A stretch of DNA of 64,000 bases from Flavobacteriales bacterium (GTDB lineage: Bacteria > Bacteroidota > Bacteroidia > Flavobacteriales_F > PHOS-HE28). The notes below the pieces were generated by a model. The model ran no database searches and was not told the DNA's origin. It worked only from the letters and a program-made list of their open reading frames with translations. The stretch lies in NCBI GenBank assembly GCA_016712535.1, contig JADJQW010000002.1:1302001-1366000 (forward strand). The letters are read 5' to 3'. The translations under genes were made by a program, and so were the position numbers. Of the stretch, positions 34,422 through 43,272 are shown in pieces (the first letter of the stretch is position 1; every line of letters starts with the position of its first letter).

Positions 34422-35414
34422 TCAGTGTCCTTTGATCTTGCGCTTCAGCTTGATGATGCCCTGCACCACTGGGCCGTCCTGCCCGCCGAGCGCATCCTTC
34501 ACGGTGTTCTTCATGCGCTCCATCGGCGTGAATCCGATGTAGCGCTTGAAGTACTCAGCATCACGCTGCGCATCGAGCATGATGTGCTGCGGATGTTTCA
34601 GCGGGAAGGCGATCGCCTTCGCCGTGCGCTTGTTGCGCGGGTCATCGGGCCCGGTGGTGTGCGTGCCGTCGCCATCGAAGCCGATGTTGTCGATCTGGTT
34701 CACGTGGGGCACGATGTTGAGCGCGTGATTGGCGATGCGCGTGAGGTCCATCTGGTAGCTCCAGGAGTTCATGCGTCCCTCGTGCACGCGGTTGAAGATC
34801 TCCTGCGCGAGCTCTTCCTCGTGGCGGTCGAGGAAGAAGTCCTTGAGCAAAGGGCTCTCCTTCAAGGCGGGCCACTGCTTCATGTCCACATCGTAGTGCC
34901 GCCACACGCGGCGCCAGCTGGCCCAGCCCCATGGCGCGCCATAGCCGTGCGTGCTGAAGTAGTAGTCGCCCTCTTTGGCGCCGGCCCAATCGTCCATGAG
35001 GTTGTTGCCCATGATCACCCAGATGCGCTCATCGTGCCGGTAGCGCACGAGCAGCTCCTGCGCGAAGCGGAAGAAGGAGGGCACAGGCAAGGTGTCGTCC
35101 TCCAGCACGATGCCTTCCTCTTCGTTCTCGAAGAACCAGTTGATGGCGCTGCTCACGCCTTTGCGCAAGCCCAGATTCTGCTCGTTGAAGCGGGTCCGGA
35201 GGTCGCACGGCCAATCGACCAGCTGGGTGAGCGCGCGCACTTCCTCGCAGCGGATGCGCTCCGCGCCGTTGCGCGGCCCGTCGCAGGCGAAGTAGAGCCG
35301 TGGCGGCTTCGCTTCGCGCACCGCATCGAATACCTGGCGCAGCGGCCCCACGCGGTTGAAGCCGATGAGCAGCACGGCGGTGTCCAGGCGGAATGGTGTT
35401 TCAGCGGCGTCCAT
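34422..35414 (-). CDS. GT-A nucleotide-diphospho-sugar transferase
   Basis: 330 residues. VLLIGFNRVGPLRQVFDAVR (first strand), LYFACDGPRNGAERIRCEEV, RFNEQNLGLRKGVSSAINWF and EGIVLEDDTLPVPSFFRFAQ with the EDD metal site give a GT-A fold. Then GYGAPWGWASWRRVWRHYD and MNSWSYQMDLTRIANHALNI, where acceptor residues usually lie. The pattern fits the nucleotide-diphospho-sugar transferase family common in Bacteroidota glycan operons. Donor unknown. Its ATG overlaps the stop of the upstream gene by 14 bases. Confidence 0.85.
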   Translation of the reverse strand: MDAAETPFRLDTAVLLIGFNRVGPLRQVFDAVREAKPPRLYFACDGPRNGAERIRCEEVRALTQLVDWPCDLRTRFNEQNLGLRKGVSSAINWFFENEEEGIVLEDDTLPVPSFFRFAQELLVRYRHDERIWVIMGNNLMDDWAGAKEGDYYFSTHGYGAPWGWASWRRVWRHYDVDMKQWPALKESPLLKDFFLDRHEEELAQEIFNRVHEGRMNSWSYQMDLTRIANHALNIVPHVNQIDNIGFDGDGTHTTGPDDPRNKRTAKAIAFPLKHPQHIMLDAQRDAEYFKRYIGFTPMERMKNTVKDALGGQDGPVVQGIIKLKRKIKGH

Positions 35415-36672
35415 GCTGAGGCGGGTTCAAGATGTTGTTGCGGTGGAAGAGCTCGAAGTCGTGCAGCATGCTGATGGCATGGCGCGCCACATGGGCCGGA
35501 CCTGCGAACTCATCGAGGAATCGGTAGAGGAAAAGAAGCATGGCATCGCGGCGGCGGTGGGCCACATCCTGCGCGAGGTTGCCGAGCCGGTCGTTCGGGA
35601 GGATCTCGATGCATCCTCCTGCAAGCGCTGTGGGCAGCAGCATGTTGCTGCCGTGCACGCCCACCACGATCTGGCTTCGTGCATAGGCGCGGCACCACAA
35701 CCGCTCGGTCTCCGGGTTCATGGCACGCGTGCGCAGGTCCACGGCGCCTGCGGGCATGGGCGACGGATCGCCCAAGCCCACAACGCTGGCCGTGCACGCA
35801 GGGATGGCTTCACGCACCAATCGGAAGGCACGCAGGGCCATGCGCTCCTGGTCCCATCGGAAATAGGCATCGGCCATGCGCTTGAGGCCCAGGCGGCGCA
35901 GGATGCGGTGCTTCTCCTTGTGCAGCGGCGTGCGGTACCAGAGCCGGTCCTCGCGGAGCACGATGGTGATGTGCGGCGGCTCCGAGTCGAAGCGCTCGAT
36001 CTCGAACGGCTTCACGCCCGTGTAGCGCTCGATGTCGATGCCGCTCTTGTCGGGATGGGCGTATCCCCGTCCGAGCCACACTTCATCGAAATCAGTGAGG
36101 AAGGATTTCACCTGCCGATCGATGCTGCGGTACCAGCCGTGCGCCTGGCTGAGCTTCTGGTCCACCAGCCACACCTCGGCAACACCCGGGGGCACCAGCC
36201 ACTCGAAGGAGCGCGGGAGCAGCAGCACCAGCCCGAGGTCCGGATGCTCATCCAGGTAGTGCTGCGCGTTCCAGAGCTTCAGCAGCACATGCCCATAGAG
36301 GAAATCGAGCGTGTCCAGCAGCACCACGCGCTTGCATTCCCGGAGCACGCGGCGCTCGATGCGCACTTCGGCATCGCTGGGCGCGCGGAAGCCCTGCATC
36401 AGCGGGCCATGCACCCAATCGCGCACCTGCTTGGGATTATGGAGCACGCCATCATCCATCCCGATGGCGAGGTCGTAATCCACCGCGAAGCCAACAGGCA
36501 GGTCATGGCAGAAGCGGTAGCCGCAGGAGCTGCACTGGTATTCACCGAGGATGTGGATGCCGGGAAACGCGACCCCGAGCACGCGCGGATTCGATTGGCC
36601 GCACTTCGGGCATGCGCGATCGGCGTATGGCGCTGGCTTCAGCGGGACGAGATGGCGGGAGGGCGCAATCAT
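35401..36672 (-). CDS. GT61-like glycosyltransferase candidate with N-terminal zinc ribbon
   Basis: 423 residues. Residues about 20-52 have two CxxC pairs (CPKCGQSN and CSSCGYRF) forming a probable zinc ribbon. The centre contains VVLLDTLDFLYGHVLLKLWN. The C-terminal third has SQIVVGVHGSNMLLPTALAG followed by GCIEILPNDRLGNLAQD, which resembles the GxHGxxL...(6)...G...EI motif of GT61 enzymes (EOGT/POMGNT2-like). Family membership is therefore suggested but not certain. It sits in the polysaccharide export operon; its start overlaps the flippase stop (ATGA). Confidence 0.6.
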   Translation of the reverse strand: MIAPSRHLVPLKPAPYADRACPKCGQSNPRVLGVAFPGIHILGEYQCSSCGYRFCHDLPVGFAVDYDLAIGMDDGVLHNPKQVRDWVHGPLMQGFRAPSDAEVRIERRVLRECKRVVLLDTLDFLYGHVLLKLWNAQHYLDEHPDLGLVLLLPRSFEWLVPPGVAEVWLVDQKLSQAHGWYRSIDRQVKSFLTDFDEVWLGRGYAHPDKSGIDIERYTGVKPFEIERFDSEPPHITIVLREDRLWYRTPLHKEKHRILRRLGLKRMADAYFRWDQERMALRAFRLVREAIPACTASVVGLGDPSPMPAGAVDLRTRAMNPETERLWCRAYARSQIVVGVHGSNMLLPTALAGGCIEILPNDRLGNLAQDVAHRRRDAMLLFLYRFLDEFAGPAHVARHAISMLHDFELFHRNNILNPPQHGRR

Positions 36673-38012
36673 GCGGCGCGATGGAACTTCCAGAAGGTGA
36701 ATATGCCGGTGAGCATCAGGCGAAGGTTCTCCCGGGTGCGCGGAATGAGGAGGTCGAGCACGAAGATGCTAACGGAGAAAGAGATGATGGTGGCCCAGAT
36801 GGCGCCGATGGAGCGGTATTCGGGGATCAGCAGCCAATTGATGCCCACGTTGAGCGCCACGCCCACCAGCGCCGTGAGCAGCGAGTAGCGGAAGAGCCCC
36901 TCGTTGGTGATGAAGCTGCGCTTGCCGGTGCCCATGTTGGTGAAGAAGAGGCGGATGGCGAAGAGGCCGAGGAGCACGCCGGCCGGCTCGAATTCAGCCC
37001 CGAAGAGCAGCACCACGATGGGTTCAGCGAGCAGGTACAGCGGGATCGCTGTAACGAGGAACAGCCCGAACATGAGGCGGTACTGGTTCAGCAATCGGTC
37101 GGTGTACAATGCGTGTGAGACTGCCTTGGCCTTGGTGATGGCTGGCGCCAGGGTGCTCTGCACGATCATGGGCAGGAAACCGAGCGCCTCGATCATGCGC
37201 AGGGCCACGCTGTACTGCCCTACCTCGGCGAAGGCAGCTTCTTCACCGTCGGTAGCGGTGAGCATGTCCTTGATCATCACCTGATCGATGCGCGCCTGCA
37301 CGAAGAGCGCCATGCCGTAGATCAGCATGGGCCACGATTCGCTCAGCAGCCGCAGGGACATGTCGCGCGTGGCCTTCCAATGGCGCCATTGCAAGCCATC
37401 GTGCTTGAATATGGTGAGGTAGCCCGAAGACAGCACTACATATTCCAAGGCATACATCCACGCGAAGCCGATGAGCGCTGGACGGCCTTCTGCATGACCG
37501 GTATGCACCGCCCAGGCCAGTGCGAGCTTCGCGGAAGAGGAGATGAGGGCCTGCGCCATCTGCACCTTGGCCACAGGGCCTGCTTTCACCTGCGACATGA
37601 ACCATTGCTCGATCACGCCGACGGGCCGCATCAGCTCAGCAGAGGCGATCACGATGATGAGGGTGACCGTCAGCCCATCCATGCCCTTGAGCAAGGACCC
37701 GGCAGTAGCGAGCAGGACCATCAAAAGCGCGCCGAAGAGCTTCATCAGAGCGGCGCTGCCGAGGAGCTCATCGCGCTTCTCGGGGTGTCGCACCAGGTCG
37801 CGCACGAGGATCTCATCGATGCCCATGGCGCCGAGCGCGAAGAAGAGGCCAACGAAGCCGGTGGCGTAATTGAGCTGACCGAAGAGTTCATCGCCCAGCG
37901 CGCGGGCCACCACCACGCCGGTGAGCAGCACGAGGCCCAATCGGAGGATCCGCTCAACGAAGAGCCACGATACGTTCTTCAGGATCTTCTGCGCGCCTTC
38001 TGACCTGAGCAT
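36669..38012 (-). CDS. Wzx-type polysaccharide flippase (second copy)
   Basis: 447 residues with about 12 hydrophobic segments. It begins KNVSWLFVERILRLGLVLLT and VVARALGDELFGQLNYATGF, the typical RfbX/Wzx N-terminus; SEDLVRHPEK-like VRDLVRHPEKRDELLGSAAL follows helix 3, and LPMIVQSTLAPAITKAKAVS lies in the middle. Proteins of this kind flip lipid-linked repeat units over the inner membrane. It is not a recent duplicate of the flippase at 13087, since the sequences differ throughout. It lies eight bases downstream of the kinase gene stop. Confidence 0.9.
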   Translation of the reverse strand: MLRSEGAQKILKNVSWLFVERILRLGLVLLTGVVVARALGDELFGQLNYATGFVGLFFALGAMGIDEILVRDLVRHPEKRDELLGSAALMKLFGALLMVLLATAGSLLKGMDGLTVTLIIVIASAELMRPVGVIEQWFMSQVKAGPVAKVQMAQALISSSAKLALAWAVHTGHAEGRPALIGFAWMYALEYVVLSSGYLTIFKHDGLQWRHWKATRDMSLRLLSESWPMLIYGMALFVQARIDQVMIKDMLTATDGEEAAFAEVGQYSVALRMIEALGFLPMIVQSTLAPAITKAKAVSHALYTDRLLNQYRLMFGLFLVTAIPLYLLAEPIVVLLFGAEFEPAGVLLGLFAIRLFFTNMGTGKRSFITNEGLFRYSLLTALVGVALNVGINWLLIPEYRSIGAIWATIISFSVSIFVLDLLIPRTRENLRLMLTGIFTFWKFHRAA

Positions 38013-38020
38013 GCGCAGGG

Positions 38021-40351
38021 CTACTTGGTGTAGTAGCCGTAGCCATTGTTGCGGTCCGCCCGCACGTTGTTGAACAGCACGTCCACGCGGCCGAGCTGCC
38101 CCGACTTCACCAATTCGTTCACCGTACGGAGCGATCCGCGGCGCGTATAGCGCTCGCGCACCACATACAAGGTGACATCAAGGTGGCCCATGAGCACCAC
38201 GAATTCGCTCACTAGTCCCAGGGGTGAGGAATCAACCACGATGTGGTCGTAGCGCTGGCGAACGGTCGTCATGAGCTCGGCCATGCGCGGGCTCTCAGCC
38301 AGCTCGCCGGGGTTCGGCGGAATAGGGCCGGCACCGATCACATCGAGGCCCGGCACATCGCTGCGCACGGTGATGCCCGCGATATCGGCCTCGCCGATCA
38401 GCCAGGTGCTCAGTCCAGGCCCATCCGGGAGTTCCATGGTGCGGCTCACGTTCGGCCGGCGCATGTCCGCATCGATGAGCAGCACGCGCTTGCCGGAGAC
38501 CGCGAGCACCGTGGCGAGGTTCACGGCGCAGAAGGTCTTGCCTTCGCCGCTTGTGCCGCTGGTAAGGCCGATGACCTGCCGCGGTGCGTTGGCCTTGAGG
38601 TATTGAAGGTTGATGCGCGCGGTCCGGAACGATTCGGCCAGCAGGCTCTTGGGCTCGTCGGGCGTGATGCGGCGTCGTTTGCTGATCGGGATCACGGCGA
38701 GCACAGGCAAAGCGGTGAGGCGCTTGAGCTCGTCGAGGTCGTTGATGCGGTCGTTGAAGAAGTCGAGCAGGACGATCAGCAATGCAGGCAGCAACAGGCC
38801 GATCAACAGCGCGCCGCCGAGCACCACCTTCTTGTCCGGCCCGATGGCGCCTCCGATGGACCTTGCCTGGTCCACCACGCTCTTGTCCACCTGGTCCGAT
38901 GCGATGGCGATGCCCGCTTCAGCCTTCTTCTCCATCAGGTAATTGTAAAGGCCGCCGCTCAGGTCGAGCTTGCGCTGCTTGATGCCCAATTCACGCTCCT
39001 CTCGCGGGATCTGCCCGAGCTGGTATCCGATGGAATTGACGCGGCTGGTGATCTCGTTGTAGTCGATCTCCGCGCGCTCCACCAGGCTGGCAGCGGTCTG
39101 CTCCAGCGACTGGGTGAGGTTCTTGAGCTTGCGCTCCATGGCAATGGTGGTGGGGTCGTTCTTCACCCCGGTGGTGCCCGTGCGCGCGGCCAGGTCGGAG
39201 CTCAGCCGCGTGATCTCGAGCACGAGGTTGTTGAGCACGGGGTCGTCGATGCCGCTTGATGAAGGGGCGGGCACGTTGCGCATGTCGCTCTGCGAGCGGA
39301 TCTTGTCGAGCACGCTGATGCAATAGGAGCGCCTGCGCTGGATGCTGCTGCGCTCGTTCTCCAGCCGCGATCGCTCTTGGGCGAGCGCATCGGCGGTGCC
39401 CACGACATTGAACATGCTGGTGCTGCTGCGCACCTGCTGCATCTCGTTCTCGGCGCGGCGCAGCGAATCGCCCACCAGGCCGAGCTGATCGTCGATGAAG
39501 TCGATGGTGCGCAGGCCCTTCTGCTGCTGCTTGTACAGCGCTGTTTCGATGAAGGCGTCCATCAATGTATTGATGAAGGCGATGTCCTTCGATGGCGAGG
39601 CGCCCGCCATGGTGAGGGAGATGACGTGCCCGTTGTCATCGGGCTCGCTCACGCTCAGGCGCCCGCCGTAATTCATCACCTGGGCGTCGAGGCTGTTGAT
39701 CTTGAAGAAGTAATCGGTCTCCGGGCTGTATTCCCGGTCCTCCGGGAACTCGATGCGGAAGCTCAGGTGGTCGCCCACGAAGGGTTCGCCGATGGGCACG
39801 GTCTGATCCAAGTCGTACTCGGGCACATAGGCCTCCATGATCTCCTGTTTCTGAACGTTGTACAGCATCACGTTCTTCCCCTTGGCCGTGACGCGGTAGG
39901 TGCCTGTGGCGCGGTCGACCTTCACATGGATGGGTATACCGGTCACCTGCACGCTCACCGAATCGAGTTGCACGCGGAAGGGCGGGAAGCTGTACTGCTC
40001 CTGGGTGAGGTATCGCTTGGTGGTGTAGTAGCTCACGCCGAAATCGAGGCGGTTGAGGGTCTTCACCATCATGCTGCGCGAGGTGAGCAGGGCGATGTCG
40101 TCCTCGAGCTGCGAGTTGCCGCGCACCAGCGACATGCCCTTGAGGAAGTCCTCCTGACGCCCGCCGAAGCCCCGGTCGCCTTCGCCCATGAGCATGCGAG
40201 CGCTCACCATGTAGGTCTTGGGGGTGGTCTTCAGGTAGGCCACCCCGAGCCCACCGGCGATGATGCCCGTGATGGCGAACCACCACCATCGGCGCAGGAT
40301 CTTGCGCACAACAGCGCGCAGGTCGATGACGTCGGAGGCTTGCGCGGCCAT
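38021..40351 (-). CDS. Wzc-like polysaccharide co-polymerase with tyrosine autokinase domain
   Basis: 776 residues. An N-terminal Wzz domain starts with DLRAVVRKILRRWWWFAITG (first membrane helix about 17-36). A long coiled-coil region occupies about 270-480. The second helix is LLIGLLLPALLIVLLDFFND near 510-530. The cytoplasmic kinase has Walker A GTSGEGKTFCAVNLATVLA, Walker A' LLIDADMRRP and Walker B HIVVDSSPLG. The C-terminus YGYYTK carries a short Tyr cluster, shorter than in E. coli Wzc. It controls chain length and export with the Wza-like protein, whose stop is one base upstream of this ATG. Confidence 0.94.
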   Translation of the reverse strand: MAAQASDVIDLRAVVRKILRRWWWFAITGIIAGGLGVAYLKTTPKTYMVSARMLMGEGDRGFGGRQEDFLKGMSLVRGNSQLEDDIALLTSRSMMVKTLNRLDFGVSYYTTKRYLTQEQYSFPPFRVQLDSVSVQVTGIPIHVKVDRATGTYRVTAKGKNVMLYNVQKQEIMEAYVPEYDLDQTVPIGEPFVGDHLSFRIEFPEDREYSPETDYFFKINSLDAQVMNYGGRLSVSEPDDNGHVISLTMAGASPSKDIAFINTLMDAFIETALYKQQQKGLRTIDFIDDQLGLVGDSLRRAENEMQQVRSSTSMFNVVGTADALAQERSRLENERSSIQRRRSYCISVLDKIRSQSDMRNVPAPSSSGIDDPVLNNLVLEITRLSSDLAARTGTTGVKNDPTTIAMERKLKNLTQSLEQTAASLVERAEIDYNEITSRVNSIGYQLGQIPREERELGIKQRKLDLSGGLYNYLMEKKAEAGIAIASDQVDKSVVDQARSIGGAIGPDKKVVLGGALLIGLLLPALLIVLLDFFNDRINDLDELKRLTALPVLAVIPISKRRRITPDEPKSLLAESFRTARINLQYLKANAPRQVIGLTSGTSGEGKTFCAVNLATVLAVSGKRVLLIDADMRRPNVSRTMELPDGPGLSTWLIGEADIAGITVRSDVPGLDVIGAGPIPPNPGELAESPRMAELMTTVRQRYDHIVVDSSPLGLVSEFVVLMGHLDVTLYVVRERYTRRGSLRTVNELVKSGQLGRVDVLFNNVRADRNNGYGYYTK

Positions 40352-40352
40352 G

Positions 40353-41132
40353 CTATTGGGTGTTGTTCTTCACCACCGTGAACACCACGGCTGCAGTGCT
40401 CAGCGTGGTGAGGATGATGGAGAGTATCTCGAGATTGATGCGCGCTGGGCGTGCGCGCAGGTGAGGGACGAAGACGACATCGTTCGGCAGCAGATAGTAG
40501 TATTCCGAGCGCAGCACATCGGTGGTGCTCATGTCCACGTACAGGGCCTGCACGCCGCGGTCGCTCTGGCGCATCAGCGTAACATGGCCCTTGTCGGCGA
40601 GCTCGAGCGGCCCTCCGGCCATGCTGAGCGCATCGAGGATGGTGATCTGGTTGTTGTACACCATGTAGGTGCCGGGCCGGCCCACGGCGCCGAGCACGCT
40701 TACCCGCCAGTTCACCATCTTCATGATCACCGTGGCGTTGGTGAAGTACTCGTTGATCTTGCGCTGCACCAGGTCCTGCGCCTCGCCGACGGTGAGGCCT
40801 TGCAGCTTCACCTTGCCTACCTGCGGAAGATGAACATTGCCGGTCTTGTCCACGGAGAAGCCGTTCACGTAGAGCATGGCATCGTTCACGCCCATGCCGC
40901 CGCCGGGGCCTTCGATGTTGAAGTAGCGGTGCGTCTGGTCATCGAGGCCCAGTACACGGATGCTGAGCACATCGTTCACTTGCAGGCGGTACTCGAATTT
41001 CTGGTTCTCGAACAGCTTGCTGGCACCGGGGGTCAGCGAAGGGTCGTTGAGGTAGTTGACGCTGCGGCGGCTCACGCAGGAGGCCAGGAGCAGCAGCGCC
41101 AGCGGGAGCAGGAACCGGTTGGGTGAACGCAT
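40353..41132 (-). CDS. Polysaccharide export lipoprotein (Wza-like, Bacteroidota short form)
   Basis: 259 residues from ATG at 41132. A lipoprotein signal with lipobox LLASC puts the acylated Cys at about residue 19. The Poly_export domain starts FEYRLQVNDVLSIRVLGLDD; NVHLPQVGKVKLQGLTVGEA is the following region, and VSVLGAVGRPGTYMVYNNQI is the SLBB domain. The C-terminal ~25 residues are hydrophobic (LEILSIILTTLSTAAVVFTV), as in Bacteroidota Wza homologues. The protein forms the outer-membrane export channel. First gene of the operon, with a promoter element at 41181. Confidence 0.92.
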   Translation of the reverse strand: MRSPNRFLLPLALLLLASCVSRRSVNYLNDPSLTPGASKLFENQKFEYRLQVNDVLSIRVLGLDDQTHRYFNIEGPGGGMGVNDAMLYVNGFSVDKTGNVHLPQVGKVKLQGLTVGEAQDLVQRKINEYFTNATVIMKMVNWRVSVLGAVGRPGTYMVYNNQITILDALSMAGGPLELADKGHVTLMRQSDRGVQALYVDMSTTDVLRSEYYYLLPNDVVFVPHLRARPARINLEILSIILTTLSTAAVVFTVVKNNTQ

Positions 41133-41180
41133 GCGGTGCGAGGTGTTGGGCACTGAGCCCGGGGCCCTTGGAGGCACGGC

Positions 41181-41188
41181 CAAATATA
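41181..41188 (-). promoter_or_regulatory. Bacteroidota -7 promoter element (TATATTTG) of the export operon
   Basis: On the minus strand TATATTTG matches the TAnnTTTG consensus exactly and lies 48 bases upstream of the Wza-like start. In a GC-rich genome such an octamer is rare by chance. No TTG is seen at the usual -33 spacing. Confidence 0.65.
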
Positions 41189-41267
41189 GACGGGGCGAAT
41201 GCGGCGGTTATCCGCTGTGGATGAACGACCGTCAACGATCGCCCGGTGAAAGCATGGCCTGATGGGT

Positions 41268-42437
41268 TCAGCCCTTCAGCACGCCCCGGCTGATCACGAT
41301 GCGCTGCACCTCGCTCGTGCCCTCGTAGATCTGGGTGATCTTGGCATCACGCATCAGGCGCTCCACGTGGTACTCTTTCACGTACCCGTAGCCGCCATGC
41401 ACCTGCACGGCCTCCACCGTGGTGCGCATGGCCACCTCACTGGCGAAGACCTTGGCCATGGCGCTGGCCTGGTCGTAGTTCAGGTGCCTGTCCTTCAGCC
41501 AGGCGGCCTTCAGGCAGAGCAGGCGCGCGGCCTCGATCTCGGTGGCCATGTCGGCCAGCTTGAAGGCGATGGCCTGGTGCTCGCTGATGGCCTTGCCGAA
41601 GGCCTTGCGCTCCTTGCTGTAGGCCAAGGCGAGTTCATAGGCACCGCTGGCGATGCCCAGCGCTTGTGAAGCGATGCCGATGCGGCCGCCGCTCAAGGTC
41701 TTCATGGCGAAGGTGAAGCCGAAGCCGTCGGCGCCGATGCGGTTGGCCTTGGGCACCTTCACATCCTGGAACATCAGGGTATGGGTGTCGCTGCCGCGGA
41801 TGCCGAGCTTATCCTCCTTGGCGCCCACCACGAAACCGGGCATGCCCTTCTCCACGATCAGGCAATTGATGCCCTTGTGCCCTTTCGCCGCATCGGTCTG
41901 AGCCATCACCAGATAGGTGCTGGCGGATCCGCCGTTGGTGATCCAGTTCTTGGTGCCGTTCAGCAGATAGTGGTCGCCCATATCGATGGCCGTGGTGCGC
42001 TGGCTGGTGGCATCGCTGCCGGCCTCGGGCTCGCTCAGGCAGAAGGCGCCGATCACTTCGCCCTTGGCCAGCGGAACCAGGTACTTGCGCTTCTGCTCTT
42101 CATTGGCGAAGTGCTCCAGGCCCCAGCAAACCAGGCTGTTGTTCACGCTCATCACCACGCTCGTGCTCGCATCCACTTTGCTGATCTCCTCCATGGCCAG
42201 CACATAGCTGATGGTGTCCATGCCGCCGCCGCCGTACTCGGGGCTCACCATCATGCCCAGGAAGCCGAGCTCGCCGAGTTGGCGGATCTCTTCTTTTGGG
42301 AATCGCTGCTCACGGTCGCGGTCGATCACGCCGGGCTTGAGCACGTTCTGCGCGAAATCGCGCGCCGCATCGCGCACGGCGAGCTGCTCTTCACTGAGTT
42401 CGAAGTTGAGTCCGGCTAGGGTGTCGGTGGCTTGCAT
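41268..42437 (-). CDS. Acyl-CoA dehydrogenase (short/medium chain type)
   Basis: 389 residues, normal length. FAD-dependent oxidation of acyl-CoA to trans-2-enoyl-CoA. Signatures: GAFCLSEPEAGSDATSQRT (acyl-CoA dehydrogenase signature 1), KNWITNGGSASTYLVMAQT, GRIGIASQALGIASGAYELA, VQVHGGYGYVKEYHVERLMR, and TQIYEGTSEVQRIVISRG with the catalytic Glu in YEGT. Probably fatty-acid or branched-chain amino-acid breakdown; chain specificity is not readable. Monocistronic; a -7-like TACATTCG lies 24 bases upstream. Nothing links it to the neighbouring export operon. Confidence 0.95.
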   Translation of the reverse strand: MQATDTLAGLNFELSEEQLAVRDAARDFAQNVLKPGVIDRDREQRFPKEEIRQLGELGFLGMMVSPEYGGGGMDTISYVLAMEEISKVDASTSVVMSVNNSLVCWGLEHFANEEQKRKYLVPLAKGEVIGAFCLSEPEAGSDATSQRTTAIDMGDHYLLNGTKNWITNGGSASTYLVMAQTDAAKGHKGINCLIVEKGMPGFVVGAKEDKLGIRGSDTHTLMFQDVKVPKANRIGADGFGFTFAMKTLSGGRIGIASQALGIASGAYELALAYSKERKAFGKAISEHQAIAFKLADMATEIEAARLLCLKAAWLKDRHLNYDQASAMAKVFASEVAMRTTVEAVQVHGGYGYVKEYHVERLMRDAKITQIYEGTSEVQRIVISRGVLKG

Positions 42438-42460
42438 GTGTGTGGCCCGTCAAGGGCTGG

Positions 42461-42468
42461 CGAATGTA
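42461..42468 (-). promoter_or_regulatory. Putative -7 promoter element (TACATTCG) of the acyl-CoA dehydrogenase gene
   Basis: One mismatch from TAnnTTTG on the minus strand, 24 bases before the ATG at 42437. The surrounding GGTTTACATTCGC is identical to that at 16731, which argues for a shared promoter type. Confidence 0.45.
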
Positions 42469-42543
42469 AACCAGCCGCGCCCACCATTGTTCGGTCTTCT
42501 GGCATCAGGAGGCCATGCCTCGCAGAGCGGTGGCTCGTCCTCA

Positions 42544-42551
42544 TACATTTG
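42544..42551 (+). promoter_or_regulatory. Bacteroidota -7 promoter element (TACATTTG) of the cyclophilin gene
   Basis: TACATTTG matches the TAnnTTTG consensus exactly, 34 bases before the cyclophilin ATG at 42586. It predicts a leader of about 25-30 bases. No TTG at the usual -33 position. Confidence 0.65.
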
Positions 42552-42585
42552 CCGCCCATCGGTGAACACAAATACTCACAACCAC

Positions 42586-43272
42586 ATGCCGCTCACGTAC
42601 CTCTGTTCCGCGCTCTTGGCCCTCTCTGTTGCGGCCTGCTCCAGTAGCGATGGCGCGTCCGCGGACGACCAAACAACCAAGAAGAACGTGGAAACACTGC
42701 CCGAAGGCGTTTACGCCCGCATCACGACCAACAAAGGCGCGATCCTGATCCGATTCGAGCACGAGAAGGCGCCCATGACGGTGGCCAACTTCGTGGCATT
42801 GGCCGAAGGCAAGATGAAGAACACCGCGAAGCCGGAAGGCACGCCGTACTTCGATGGATTGATCTTCCATCGGGTGATCCCCGGCTTCATGATCCAAGGC
42901 GGCTGCCCGCTGGGCACAGGCACCGGTAATCCCGGTTATGCCTTCGCGGATGAGATCCATCCCGATCTGAAGCACACGCGGGCCGGCACCTTGAGCATGG
43001 CCAATGCGGGCCCCGCGACCAACGGCAGCCAATTCTTCATCACCAACGGGCCCACCCCGCACCTCGATGGCCGTCATGCGGTCTTCGGTTACGTGGTGCA
43101 AGGCCAGGATGTTGTGGATGCCATTGCGGGTGTTCCACGTGGCCGCGGCGACAAGCCGAACGAGGATGTGGTGATGCAGAAGGTGGCCATTGAGCGCGTG
43201 GGCAAGGCTGCCAAGGCATGGGATGCCGTTGCCGTGCTCAAAGCCAATCAGGCCAAGTTCGTGCAGCGTTAG
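42586..43272 (+). CDS. Cyclophilin-type peptidyl-prolyl cis-trans isomerase, lipoprotein
   Basis: 228 residues from ATG at 42586. A lipoprotein signal (LCSALLALSVAACSS, Cys at about residue 18) puts it in the cell envelope. The cyclophilin domain has ARITTNKGAILIRFEHEKAP, YFDGLIFHRVIPGFMIQGGC (active-site FHR and QGG), GTLSMANAGPATNGSQFFIT and PHLDGRHAVFGYVVQGQDVV, so the catalytic residues are present. It catalyses proline isomerisation in exported proteins. Upstream in-frame extension to 42211 would run through the opposite acyl-CoA dehydrogenase gene and is rejected. Four-base convergent overlap with the helicase gene. Confidence 0.93.
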   Translation: MPLTYLCSALLALSVAACSSSDGASADDQTTKKNVETLPEGVYARITTNKGAILIRFEHEKAPMTVANFVALAEGKMKNTAKPEGTPYFDGLIFHRVIPGFMIQGGCPLGTGTGNPGYAFADEIHPDLKHTRAGTLSMANAGPATNGSQFFITNGPTPHLDGRHAVFGYVVQGQDVVDAIAGVPRGRGDKPNEDVVMQKVAIERVGKAAKAWDAVAVLKANQAKFVQR

